A stretch of DNA of 64,000 bases from Drechslerella dactyloides. Taxonomy: Eukaryota; Ascomycota; Orbiliomycetes; Orbiliales; Orbiliaceae. Made by a program: the position numbers and the translations under genes. The stretch spans positions 2,418,001-2,482,000 of the forward strand of contig JAGTWJ010000019.1 of NCBI GenBank assembly GCA_020064725.1, in the 5' to 3' direction. Under the pieces are notes generated by a model. The model was not told where the DNA came from and ran no database searches. It saw only the letters and a list, made by a program, of their open reading frames with translations. Numbering within the stretch: position 1 is the stretch's first letter; each line of letters begins with the position of its first letter. Below, one piece after another: positions 1 to 10,500 of the stretch.

Positions 1-529
1 TGGACGAGGGAAATGGCGATGACGAGATGCCGCCTGGCATCTATGCATTCAACCGGATTCTGACCAACAGTATGGCGCTGGTCATCCTATATATAATATA
101 TCGGCAGTTACTAGGCATCATAAAGAACTTGTCGCAACGTATTCATGCCGTGCGGTCCAGGTTCCCACCTGGGAGCCCGCAGAGGGTGCTGGCAACGCGA
201 GCGCTGGAAGATTAGGTCAGTATGGAGCTTCATTACCTAGAAGCTCGATAATCGCTGACTATCTTTCGGCCAAATCCTCCTACGAATCTATTACCATCCT
301 AAGACCTGAAAATCCTAATCTAGAAAGTGCCGCCGACGACGCCATGAGATACGTGCAAGGACAAGGAGCAATATACACGCCAAGCACAGTTCGCATCATA
401 TCAGGCACAGCTGGCATCACACGAGTACATATACATTTGGCATCACATGCAGTTGAGATCGATGCCCTCGTATGTTTCCATATGGATATTGGTTCAATTA
501 CACCACAGCTGGCTAACTTTGCTTACTAG
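1..529 (+). pseudogene. coding-like relic at left edge
   Basis: One plus-strand frame is open from base 29 to the TAG at 527-529 (167 codons) but has no ATG until 344. A second frame is open from base 3 to 215 and runs off the window edge. The long frame reads like protein in stretches, for example ITILRPENPNLESAADDAMR near 290-350. No domain is recognisable and there are no clear splice sites, so this may be a decayed gene or the 3' part of one lying outside the window. The sequence immediately after it (from about 535) belongs to a repeat that recurs near 4.7 kb, which supports a relic rather than an active gene. Function unknown. Confidence 0.3.
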
Positions 530-534
530 AGCGG

Positions 535-796
535 GTTCCATGATCTGAATCTACGGATTCTCATCAATATCGCCTATCGACGATCAAAGGAAAAGGACTT
601 TCTTAGGCTTCCAAAGCCCTTTTGACAGAGAGCGAAGAGCTTACAGCTACGACAAAGGCTTCTCCAAATGCCTCGAAAAGCGAAGTATACGATAGGATAA
701 GCAAGGATATTCATGTCACTGAATCTAGGTTTGCTGCCCAAGCTTTTGGAGATTAGAGTAATGTGGCGCCGTACGAAGAACTATTTGAATACTGCT
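535..796 (+). repeat. dispersed repeat, less mutated copy
   Basis: This segment aligns by eye with 4666-4960. Shared blocks include the gttcca box near 536, GACGATCAAAG near 580, the gacagagagcgaagag block near 626 and a tail near 758-796. Most differences in the second copy are C to T or G to A, the pattern RIP leaves. One frame here is open for about 45 codons (residues like TESEELTATTKASPN), so the repeat may derive from coding DNA. The element family is not identified. From 797 to 1169 I see no gene or other feature. Confidence 0.5.
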
Positions 797-1169
797 TTGT
801 ATTAACATAGGCATAAGTTGATATCGGTTTTTGAGAAATAGAAGTGGATAGCCTAATGCACGTGCCTGTGGTTAAAATCAAATTGAGGCGGCGGAGGTCT
901 TCGACGACCCTGTGATGAGCTTATTAATGATCATTTCTTAGTAGGATGCTGGCTTCTGGGTCAGATTTCCGCGGCGCTTGATGTTGTAGTTTCAGCGCCC
1001 ACGGCCCGCTGTTCAGTGGTTTCCGTCGCCGTTGGGTCAACAAAGATCTCGGCTGGTTCGCAGCGGTTCCATTGGTGGCACTTTATGAGTTGCGCTAGTC
1101 CACGATATTTAACACCAGCATTTCCGCTCTATCTCATGGATCAGACTTATCCTCAACTCGTTTTACAGC

Positions 1170-3888
1170 TTAAGAAACTCTACCCACCTTTGACTTGCCT
1201 TCTTCCTTTTTCGAGGTCCTTTTAGAATCTGGCCCTTTCGAGTCTTCGTCGTCGGAGTCGCCTTGGAAGACCTATTTTATGCTTAGCTCCCACCATAACT
1301 ATAAATCCATAATATATGGGTTTCAAGTATGCATACTGCCCGATGAATGCCAACGAAATCACCGACGATTATCTGTCCCAACCTCGATCGACTCAACGCG
1401 CAGCATAAACGGTGAGGATCGTTGAGATACCCAAATGCACCCTCTTCATTCGAACGAACGAAAGAGATCAACATTATATCTCTCTCTTTCCCCTGACAAG
1501 CGTCGACTGTTGAAACAAGAAGTCCAGAACTTAGCCACTCTGGGTGGCGTGCTTCGATTGTTTCCAACAACTCATGCGCTTGTGCATGATACATGCACAA
1601 GATGCCAATCTGGGCCGCACCAATGCTCTGGGCTTTCAGTGCCTCAGAGTCGAGGATGTGTTCAATAAGGCGATTCACTACATCGATTTCCTCGGAATTT
1701 GAATAGAAATAGCCCTTGGCACTCTCACATCCCTTCACGTTTACCCACGTAGCCTTGCTTACAATTTGACTATTGAAAGCCTTTAAGCAGTGCAACGTTT
1801 CCGCCGCACCTGGGATTGCCTTTGACAATTCTGTATCGAACAACAGTTCTCGATTTTCGGCCTCTTTCTTCATCATGCCGAACTTAGCCATTGCGTCGGC
1901 ATTGTAGAAGATTGAACTGAGCGGTCTTGATAAATCAGGGTCCATTCGGTAGTTGTCAGTCAACCTAGGGATTCCCCACCCAGACTGCTGTACGTGTAGG
2001 AGAAAGCTACGCTTCGTGACTGGGCTGCCGGCCGGAGAAAAGGGTTGCAATTGCGTGGTATCTCCACACACAATGTACCTTTTGATACTGTTGCGGAATT
2101 TCACAGGCGGGATCAAACTATCAAGTTCTGATGTGGCGCCTGCTTCATCGAGGATGCAGAGGTCTGCCGCAAAGATGGTATCGCTTATGTTCCTCCGAAC
2201 GATGTCCACTGTCGCGAAAATGACTCGGAACCCGCGGATGATACCTTCAAATTCACTTCGGTACGAGTCTTCAGGTTTTGCACGCTTCGAGAGATGATAT
2301 TCCAATCTGTGCCTCTTGATCAAGTCGCTCAGTTCTGAGCCTACCTTGTCTGTCTTCGAAGCTGCAATCTGCCCCTGTAGATATAACACTTGTTTCTTTT
2401 CCTCATCGTCTAGGATATTCATGACAGTTTCGAACACCCTCTCGACTGCGTTGTTTTGTTTAGCTGTCACCAGTATCCTTGTGTATTCGACTGAATGAAG
2501 CGCAGCCTTGATCGAGAAAGCTAAAGTGTATGTCTTTCCTGTTCCTGCTGCCCCAGTGAACGCCGCTATCTTTGTCAGTAGGCTTGGCGGAGTGCTGAGA
2601 ACATGGATGGCTGCACGTTTTTGGTTTTCGCTTAAGGACGATGCTGCTATAACTGCGTGAACGCCTTCTTCGGCCTCCGTAGCGATAATCGGATCAGAAT
2701 GTGAGAATATTATTGATGCAAGCATCTGTTTATTCGGGGAATTGAGTCCTGAGATCGCTCCCCTAAGGAGCCCGCGACGTCTTGCAATTTCAGTTTGGTT
2801 GTCGATAGCAGTCAACCTTAAGAAAACCAGCCGTCCCATGCGTGATGTTAGCCAAGTAACCACAGATGAAAACGAACCACGAAACCAGGGTGGGGACTTT
2901 ACCTGAACCAGCTGCCATCGTCGGGCTTCCAAGTCCTAATGATTTGTCGGTGCGCTTCATCTAGACCCGGGATTTCCAGCCTGAAAATCTTTTCTGCAAA
3001 ACGCTCTCCGTTTGCCAGTATGTCTCTTGGCCAGATTGCCTCGAGGCGGGTTTCATCAGGAAACCACAGCTCGAATCGTTGTAATTCATCCACTCGGCGG
3101 TACTGCATTGCAGTCTTCTGTTCTTCAGAGTGGTGTAATATAACTAGTTTCCCGGTACCGTCGTTGTCATCCTCTGGATCCATGCTTACATCTTCCAGAG
3201 TTCCACCGAACGCCTGCTCGGCTTCCCGAGTCGTGGTCGTAATTTCTTTGAGGAAATTATCTTCGTGCAACCCATAGTAGTCCGATTTTGCAATGATGTG
3301 GTAGACCGGATTGTGTAATCCTTTTTCATCGAGAGAAAATTGAGGGTTTTGAGGGAGTGCTGAAAGGAATTTGTCGATTTGGGAAAGCCTTATCCTTTTA
3401 GTATTCTGCAAGTGCAGTTCCACTCGTTCGTGGTTCAAAGCTGCCTCAAAAAGGATTTTGAAGACGCTTTTCTTGGTTGCCGGCGGATATACAACTTCGA
3501 GCTTCTTCGGGTTGTAGCTCAACGACAAGATAGCGTCATTGAAGTTTAGCGAGTGCTTCTTAAGGGTATAGTGATGAAAAACAAGGCGGATTGACGGATT
3601 GGTTCCATTTGGATTTGCTGGACCCTTCTTCTCAAGGATATATGCTAAACAGCCGGTCCGAAGGACTTTCCCATAACCCCTCAGCTCAGGTATCTCGAAG
3701 ACTGCGTCGCCGAAATCGACCTTGAGAAAATTATGAGATTGGGGTATGAGAATCCTCGTTTCAGACTCGAGGGCGTTTGTCGCGATGTCTTGAAGCAAGG
3801 TCGCCTCTTCACTGTTCTCGAAGCTATTTTGCTCTTCCGCTGGGTTGGTGGAATTTGAGCCAGTGAGGCCTTCGTCGGTCTCCGACAT
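1170..3888 (-). CDS. Upf1/Nam7-like superfamily 1 helicase
   Basis: Three exons: 3888..2903, 2816..1337 and 1271..1170, giving 855 aa. Intron 1 (2817..2902) starts GTAAAG, has GCTAAC, ends TTAAG, and joins SWF-R-LTAIDN in frame. Intron 2 (1272..1336) starts GTATGC, has GCTAAG and ends AATAG. Helicase motifs in order: Walker A GAAGTGKT (about residue 417), Walker B LDEAGA (about 551), GDTTQLQP (about 580), NYRMDPDL (about 617), TVDACQGKERD (about 765) and ALSRSR (about 800). These are the AAA_11/AAA_12 halves of SF1B RNA/DNA helicases. The N-terminal 330 residues match nothing I know and may recruit substrate. The last exon encodes an acidic/lysine-rich tail. The start is the first ATG of the open frame. 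Direct function is unknown; an RNA surveillance or RNA-silencing helicase is possible but unproven. Confidence 0.85.
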
Positions 3889-4384
3889 ATTGGTGACACA
3901 GAGTATATCTAAGCTTAACTTGCAGTTTATCGTAAAACACGTGCTACTAGTGAGATGATATCAGAAACATGAAGGGGGTTCTTGACAGTTGAGAAAAGTC
4001 TGAAGGTGGCAGGACGAGTCGACGTACCCAAGTTCGTCAAAGCCGAGATGGCTATAGCGGGGATCAAGAGAGTCAAAGAAAGATAGTTCTATACACAGGT
4101 TCAAGTTGATGAATCTGTGGAGAAGGAGAATGGAGGAGGGATGAGTGGTGAGGAAGATAGAAAACAATTTACAAAGGCCACATGCTCAGCACTATTGTTG
4201 AGCGTGCCTACTACCTAGGTAGACTAATTACGCTGAATCATCACGGACCTCCTCAATAAATGGGCTTGATGCTCTCCAGGGGACAGCGGGCTAGCCTCGC
4301 AAGGCAACTAAATTAAGAAAGCTTTAGGGACGATATAAATCCAGCTTTTCTATGTACATTTATAATAGTTAGACGGCTATCTAG
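3889..4384. other. gene-free spacer upstream of the helicase
   Basis: The first part should hold the promoter and leader of the minus-strand helicase. No convincing reading frame, RNA gene or repeat was seen. Confidence 0.4.
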
Positions 4385-4690
4385 GAAACCGAGGCTCTTA
4401 CAATGAGCCTCGCATGCAATGGCCATATCACCATGCCTCTTCTTCGAGATAACACCCTATTCTAGGCTATAGGAGGATACAATGAATGTTAGTCCTGATA
4501 CCTGCTTTAGATGATCCTATCAACTTAATCTGGTTATATTTATTCCCATACTTTTATTGGTCTTGTCTGATTCGTTTTCCCTATTTCTACAGTCTTCCCT
4601 ATTATTACTGACTTGAGTCTCTGCTCCAGTTTGACGCGCAGGATTGCACAGCAGAGGCTTTTACTAGAACGAGTTCCACGAACTCGTTCT
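4385..4690 (-). pseudogene. mutated partial copy of the PIN-domain gene
   Basis: Minus-strand residues LCCAILRVKLEQRLKSVIIG (within 4540-4737) match LCCAILRNELEQTLKSATIG near the end of exon 1 of the PIN gene at 5669-6500. The similarity continues at DNA level through the intron (tatatttattc near 4535, as near 5933) into exon 2 (cattctagg near 4458, cttacaatg near 4397). The copy lacks the catalytic N-terminal half and its exon-2 frame is broken. Many changes are C to T or G to A. It is a truncated duplicate, not a gene. Confidence 0.7.
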
Positions 4691-4960
4691 ATAACTCGTT
4701 CTATGGATGATGAGGAATGCTGTTTATTGACGATCAAAGAAAAAAAGGATATTCTTATGTTTAAGAAGCAGAATGCTTGACAAAGAATGAAGAGTTTACA
4801 AATATAATAAAAACTCTTTGAATATATTTCAAAAAACGGAGCATATAATGGGATAAATAAGGCTGGCTATGTTACTGAGCCCGACTGTATTGCTAAAGGG
4901 ATACTATATTGTGCACACCCGAATGATGTGTCGCCAGATGAAGAATTCTTACATACTGCC
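4666..4960 (+). repeat. dispersed repeat, heavily AT-mutated copy
   Basis: Second copy of the repeat at 535-796, fused directly to the PIN-gene fragment around 4665. It is much more AT-rich: gacagagagcgaagag at 626 corresponds to gacaaagaatgaagag here. The excess of C to T and G to A changes relative to the other copy is the expected outcome of RIP. AT-rich sequence continues to about 5070 without recognisable content. Confidence 0.55.
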
Positions 4961-5407
4961 GCGAATCGAGAGGCCTCCAAAAGTTGATTTCTCGAATTAT
5001 AGTTAAGTGTTCAATTATTGACACTATATATTAATATATTCTATAATCTTTTGCTACTTCGCCCTGTTATTTTGTGTAGCATTGTTAATATATGCCATCG
5101 TCATCATGGTAAACTTATTTGGCTACTCTAATGCGAAGTTGGCCGCGCCCCCACTTGCACAGCTCCGAATCTTACATATGTTGATAATTTTGATTTGCGT
5201 GCCCAAGCCAGTCCTTACCTAGGTGCTTACTCAAGTATATATGTATATATATACCTTGGCTTGGCGTTACCCTATGATGGCTTCTTACCCGAATAACCGA
5301 CTTCTTATGCTGACTTACCTTGACGAAACTTGTTGGTTTACTATAGTGACCTATATCCTATAGGGTTAGTCTCGGTGCCAAACGCTGGCTCGGTGTTGTG
5401 CGTGTGG

Positions 5408-5500
5408 AAAGTCGAGACTACCTAGCCTCGTAAACCAGATCATCCCTTGGAACTGTGTGGGTTTGGCTTGCGAGACCAAGACTACCTATATTCGTACCAG
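5408..5500. repeat. inverted-repeat unit, copy 1
   Basis: A core of about 60 bp begins CTCGTAAACCAG (5428) and ends TTGGCTTGCGAGACC. The end, reverse-complemented, reads GGTCTCGCAAGCCAA, so the unit has imperfect inverted termini. The same unit with few changes lies at 54362-54415, sharing CTCCCTTGGAATTG-like and GGATTTGGCTTG blocks. Around it a short direct repeat, agactaccta, occurs at 5415 and 5479. Related single ends occur elsewhere in the window. Confidence 0.6.
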
Positions 5501-5668
5501 TTAGCGCTTTCTGATATGTGAGCTCAATTCCCAACAAAACCCTCAAAAAAATAATATTCAAGGAGCCCTTTGCATCAAACAAGGCACCCCACACGCGCAC
5601 GCTAAGCTACCGCGCGACATCTTGTCTTATTTTCACCTCCTCGCAGACGCCAACACTCAAAGAACGAA

Positions 5669-6500
5669 TTATTCCACCGATGTAGTCGCCGTTGCTGACT
5701 GGAAGAATGAGTTGGCGACGGCATATGTCGTAACGCCGTATTGATGGAGACTTGCTCCAAAATGTCGGTGGAATTTCAGATCCATGGTGATAAAGACAAG
5801 GTTCTTACAATGGGCTTCGCACGCCATGTACAGGTCATTGCGACTCTTCTCCATGATGTTGACCCATTCTAGGACATAACGAAGGTCAATTCCAACACCT
5901 GCTAGAGTTGAAACTATCAACTAATCAGTTTATATTTATTCTCTTACCTAATTTGGTCGCCTTCTGCTTCTTTTTCCCCGTTGCTAGAGTCTTTCCGATA
6001 GTCGCTGACTTCAGCGTTTGCTCGAGCTCGTTGCGGAGGATCGCGCAACAGAGCTCACAAGCCTCTGTTGTGGAGCAGAGCTCCCCATCGGTAACAGTGA
6101 TTTGATGTCGTTGGAGTTGGTCCACAATATCCTTGTATGTGAGCACTGTTGTTTCGATGATATGGGGACTCGAGAGATACTCGATAACGTTATGCCTTGT
6201 CGTGGTGATATTGGGAGAATACTTCTGAACTCTTGCTAGCCAACCGCTGAGCTCGCTCCCTTCCAAAATCGGTGTAAGAAGGTTGGTGTCCAGCAGAACA
6301 CCGGCCTTGTTGATCTCACCCCGAAGCATTTTGCTCTCGCTCACTGCAGAGCCCGTGGTTAAATATTTGTTACCACTTTTTAACTCGCTGCGAGAGCTGA
6401 GCTGCCGTACGCTTGCTAGGCTACGGTCAGCTACGGTCAGCGGCCCTGATGCTCGCACAGCCGCCTGCCTCATGCTCAGTCGCAAAAGAGCTGAGTACAT
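5669..6500 (-). CDS. PIN-domain ribonuclease-like protein, possibly mitochondrial
   Basis: Two exons, 6500..5948 and 5898..5669, encode 260 aa. The 49-bp intron starts GTAAGA, has ACTGAT and ends CTAGCAG; the join gives TKLGVGIDLRYV. PIN-fold hallmarks: VLLDTN (Asp71) opening strand 1, an acidic residue in RHNVIEY (Glu107), then NDLYMACEA (Asp206) and VFITMDLKF (Asp224), which resembles the usual VTxDxDF strand. PIN domains are Mg-dependent single-strand RNA nucleases in VapC toxins and RNA-processing factors. The N-terminal 45 residues are rich in Arg, Ser and Ala with almost no acids, as in mitochondrial presequences. The segment between Glu107 and Asp206 is longer than in bacterial VapC. 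A truncated copy lies 1 kb downstream. The substrate is unknown. Confidence 0.65.
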
Positions 6501-6821
6501 TTTGGCTGTCCTGTTTGGGTAGAGCCTGCGATATCAAACTAATCTGGAATAGCTGGGTAATCGATGGCTATAACTTGGTCTGGAAGGCTTCGCGATACAT
6601 CTAAAAACACTGCGATACTATACACAGGCCTACGTTTTGAATTACGACCACAGGTTTAAACGTTTCCCAGATATATTTACATCGACCTTTAGATCACGAT
6701 ACAATTTACGAGATGTTGACTCGACGAGTGATTGCCAGCCGATGCTGCACTGAGAATGCAACGATCCTGTAAGACCCGGCAATCCATCGAAATATCGATA
6801 CAATCAAGTTCCATAAATTCA
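6501..6821. other. spacer between PIN gene and 235-aa gene
   Basis: About 320 bp separate two minus-strand genes. It should hold the 3' end of the upstream gene and the promoter of the PIN gene. No repeat or RNA gene was seen. Confidence 0.4.
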
Positions 6822-7529
6822 CTAAGGCACACCCCCCGATTGATGTCCAGAACCAGGGACAATGTCTTGAAGCAAAGTTTCCGGCAACTTATCGATATCG
6901 ACTCTTTCAACAAATCCTTCCGCGATCATCCCGTGCATCCACCGCCAGAGATCTACACATTGTATATCGTCGTAGCCCTGATGGCGCCAGTAAAGCTGCT
7001 CTTCTTCCTGATCTATCAACTCTTTGAAAGTTTTAGAATGGATATAGAGGGCTTCCCAAAGTTTGTACACCTTGCCGTCAATATAAGTGTCACATAGTTT
7101 CCAAGACCTCCATTGACGAGCTCCGGATCCATCGGGGTTGAGGTCGTCTTCATGCAAAGCGTCGGGAGTCTCAACATCGACGGGGCCTGTTCTGATCAGA
7201 TTGAGCTGGTACCAGAGGATATATGAGCGACCGTATGGTATTTGAGGCGATGCCGAAGCGTATGCATATGCCGCGTCAAGAGCTTTGATTCCAGAGCTGG
7301 TACACCTCACGTTTGCCTTTCGAAGTTCCGTTACTATGGTTTCAGTTGTCCACAGCCGATCCACACCTGGATTTAGTGGTTCCTGGCTGAAATTTCGAAC
7401 GTAACTGCTGCTTCGTAAGATGGCGGTATGTATCCGACCGCTGTATGAGATTCCTCGGCTGCGGAATAGTATGGAAGCTTGATTTTTGAGCATGTTGTCG
7501 AGTAGTCTTGAAGCGATCCTGGTTGACAT
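6822..7529 (-). CDS. unknown protein with presequence-like N terminus
   Basis: Single exon, 235 aa, starting at the ATG at 7529 (MSTRIASRLLDNMLKNQ). The frame stays open upstream to 7571 but only through a TTG. The first 55 residues are rich in Arg, Ser and hydrophobics, with acids scarce, and end near VRNFSQEP, which looks like a mitochondrial targeting presequence. The rest is soluble and mixed, with Trp-rich patches (ARQWRSWKLCDTYIDGKVYK, CVDLWRWMHG). No known domain is recognised. It sits upstream of and co-oriented with the PIN gene. A second frame, 7590..7342, begins with an upstream ATG and overlaps the start. Function unknown. Confidence 0.55.
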   Translation of the reverse strand: MSTRIASRLLDNMLKNQASILFRSRGISYSGRIHTAILRSSSYVRNFSQEPLNPGVDRLWTTETIVTELRKANVRCTSSGIKALDAAYAYASASPQIPYGRSYILWYQLNLIRTGPVDVETPDALHEDDLNPDGSGARQWRSWKLCDTYIDGKVYKLWEALYIHSKTFKELIDQEEEQLYWRHQGYDDIQCVDLWRWMHGMIAEGFVERVDIDKLPETLLQDIVPGSGHQSGGVP

Positions 7530-10500
7530 CCGAGATATCGAGCGATGATTTGCCAAGGAGACTATTTCCAAAGTTGCTTTCCACAGACATAGTGCTTAAG
7601 TAATAAGTAAGTATAAAGTTTCGTCTCAGGAAGCTGGCTAGCCCAATTGGCCAATGCAACCACAGGCTACAGTACATTTCAACTAAACAGCTGCTGGTAT
7701 GTACAGCACTTAAACTTGACTGACTTTGACAACTTGAAGCCTTGCAGCACTTAACACGACTGTGTTCCGTGTTACTTGTGTCTTTGTTCTTGGTGCAAAG
7801 GCCAGTAAGGACCTCGCATAGCATCACCATCAAGACGGTCGATTAGCCGCGGCGGGACCACGCGTGCACGAGTTGCCTTAAGTAAGCTTCATATTGAACC
7901 TGTATTTAAATTAAACGGAACATGAGTTATCGACCTTTTGACGTAGCACTGCAGCTGTGCCGGCGAAATTCCATGGATAACAGGTACCCTGATGTACAAG
8001 GTTGGTATAAGGTTCAACCCCCCTCCTTACGGTATTCTCGGAACCCGTTAATTCGAAGTTTATACCCAAGCTGAGTGAGATAAAGACCGTTATTGCCGCA
8101 CCCACTCTAATACATAACCTCCCACCCCTCCTTGTCCTCGATACTTATCAGCGCCCTCCTACCCAAACCGTATACTCCCAGTTTTGGCCTGCGGTATCAT
8201 TCTTCCACAAGCTAATAGCTCGAATTCATTTCACAAGATAGGCTTTGTGCACCGCCCATTATACGGCGAACTGGAATGGATTCGACATCCAGCCCGCGGG
8301 CCCGACCTGCCGATTTGAACGATGGTGAGTATAGAAAAATGATGATTCGGCAGCAAGTCTGCCGGTGCTTCGTCTTGCCGTCCAATAGTTAGCCCGCGTG
8401 AGCTGCAGAGCGGTACAATGCATTGCAGTGCACAGCACGGGGCACCCACGTCTTCCATACATATCTGCAATTAATTCTACGTGGTACCGTACCTGCACCG
8501 TAGGCTGGCCCCACATCTCCGGCTAGTTTTGCCAAAAGGATAAAACATGGAGCCCTGTATGTTGCACTCGTTGAATCTCTTGCGAGTTCACGCCACCAAC
8601 GGCGATCATCTCGACGAGCTTTGCCATGGCCATGCATTGTCTCTGTCTTGTTCCAAGTATGCCCATTAACCTTCGAGCTTTGACCTTTCTGAACCGTCTT
8701 GCGACCGGATTTCGAGCGGCTGGGGTTGGTCTGTTCGCTGTATCGCGTGTGTCCATGCACAGTCCGTTCATTGTCTCTTAAGCTCCCGTAGCTTAATTCC
8801 CAGTGTTCAGTCCCGCCTGCATACTCGTCTAAGTTTTTATTAAGGCGGGGAGCAAAAGACACCAAAGAAGGGATCGTAGCGCAATATCAGCCCTCGACCT
8901 CTGCCTGCAACCGTAATTTCCCCTCCGCTGCTGACCGACAAGCGGCCCAGACTGTGCACACGAAGCCTCACCTGCGCTACCACCTCGATTCTCAATTCGG
9001 CAGGCCGTCCAGCTTCAGGGTCTCGACGCCTCTTTTCCTTCTTCTCCAATGTTTTCCTAATCATATCACAATCAGAAACACGATCAGGATTTGGAACACC
9101 GCGACTGACCGTGCAACCGCTAGCTAGTTGCGCTGCCTATTAAGCTATCCGCTAGTTCGATGTCTCAAGCCGATCACTAGTCGCTGCCTATCGTCGCCGA
9201 CTGCGAACATGCCCACCCGCATGCAGAAATAGTGGACAGGAAAACTGGAAAACACCCAACAGATGTTGACTAAATTAGGTCAGTCGGCCGGGAAGTACCA
9301 ACCGCATGGCGATCTGGCGAGCAGACTAGACCGCCGCCCTCGTGTCGTTCACATGGCGAGCTAGACCAGTGCAGCTGAAAATTATAACTCTAAAAGTACC
9401 ACGACCACTAGCTCCCGCACCGAACTCAATAAGCTCTCAATGCGAGGCGTCGGTGTCTCCGTTCCCGCCACCGTATACGCGTACTCCTTCTGCCTACTTA
9501 GAATAGTGTCCATTTATACACGAACACGCATTACTATATCAAAGAATGAGGATATATGGACCGAGCATGGTGTTTCGTAGTTTGTACCCCCTTGCAGGTC
9601 GACAAGCATTCAAAACTTGGAATTCAAGGCCACCATTCCTCTGCGGATCAAACCACGAGAGCTGCCGCTCGAAAACGAGCAAAATGCGCCATGGAATCCC
9701 AAGCCAACGCTTGGATCCCAGCATCATCAGTGCGCCACGCATGCGTGGGAAACTTGCTCCATTGCCAAAATTGCACAAGCTGATGCTCAGGCGGCATTAG
9801 CCGTCCTCAAATATTGCAAATATTTACGTTTGATATTATAGCACTCGGCATATTCACGCGTGTGCGAAAATATTGATGATAACTGTGAAGCTATGAGCCA
9901 CGAGAGCCCGTAATCTGGGAGAGCATGCATGTCTGCGTAAGAGACAAGCCTGCAATAATAATATGGAGTATTGTCTATTTCTCCGCGCCCGTTTCTAATG
10001 CCTGTGACAATCTTAATCGATTCCGGGGTAAACGAGCTAACCTGCCTATCTTTCCGACTTGTCACACACGCATGCCTGCTTGTAAGCTGTGAGATACAAT
10101 GCCCAGGTGTGCTCAATCCCCCAAACGAAAAGCAAAAGCAAAAAGCGGGACGAGATGCACCTCGTGACCCGGTTTGAGGAGTGATATGCAAATGCACGCA
10201 CATCTCGGCAGTCTCGGACGGTCGCTTCGCGATCGTAATCTCAACGCGTGCTGCCCTGCTGGCTGGATCAGAGCTGAGGCGCGCAAGTGTGATTGAATTC
10301 GCAATGATTGCATGACAGGACGTGACATGACAGATGTGCTAGCTCGTCAACTTTCGCAGCACACGGCATTTCATTTCCGTTGCTTGCATCCTAATCCGCA
10401 GATGGAAACGTCCCCGAGCCTAGCTGGTTCTGCAGGGAGCGATCGATTGATCGATCGATGTGATGTGATATATCGATACATGCACCTGTGCATGATACAG

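Noticed and set aside
8389..8865. Overlapping minus-strand frames of 158 and 82 codons
   Set aside because: Three frames overlap in the same place with no protein-like features.
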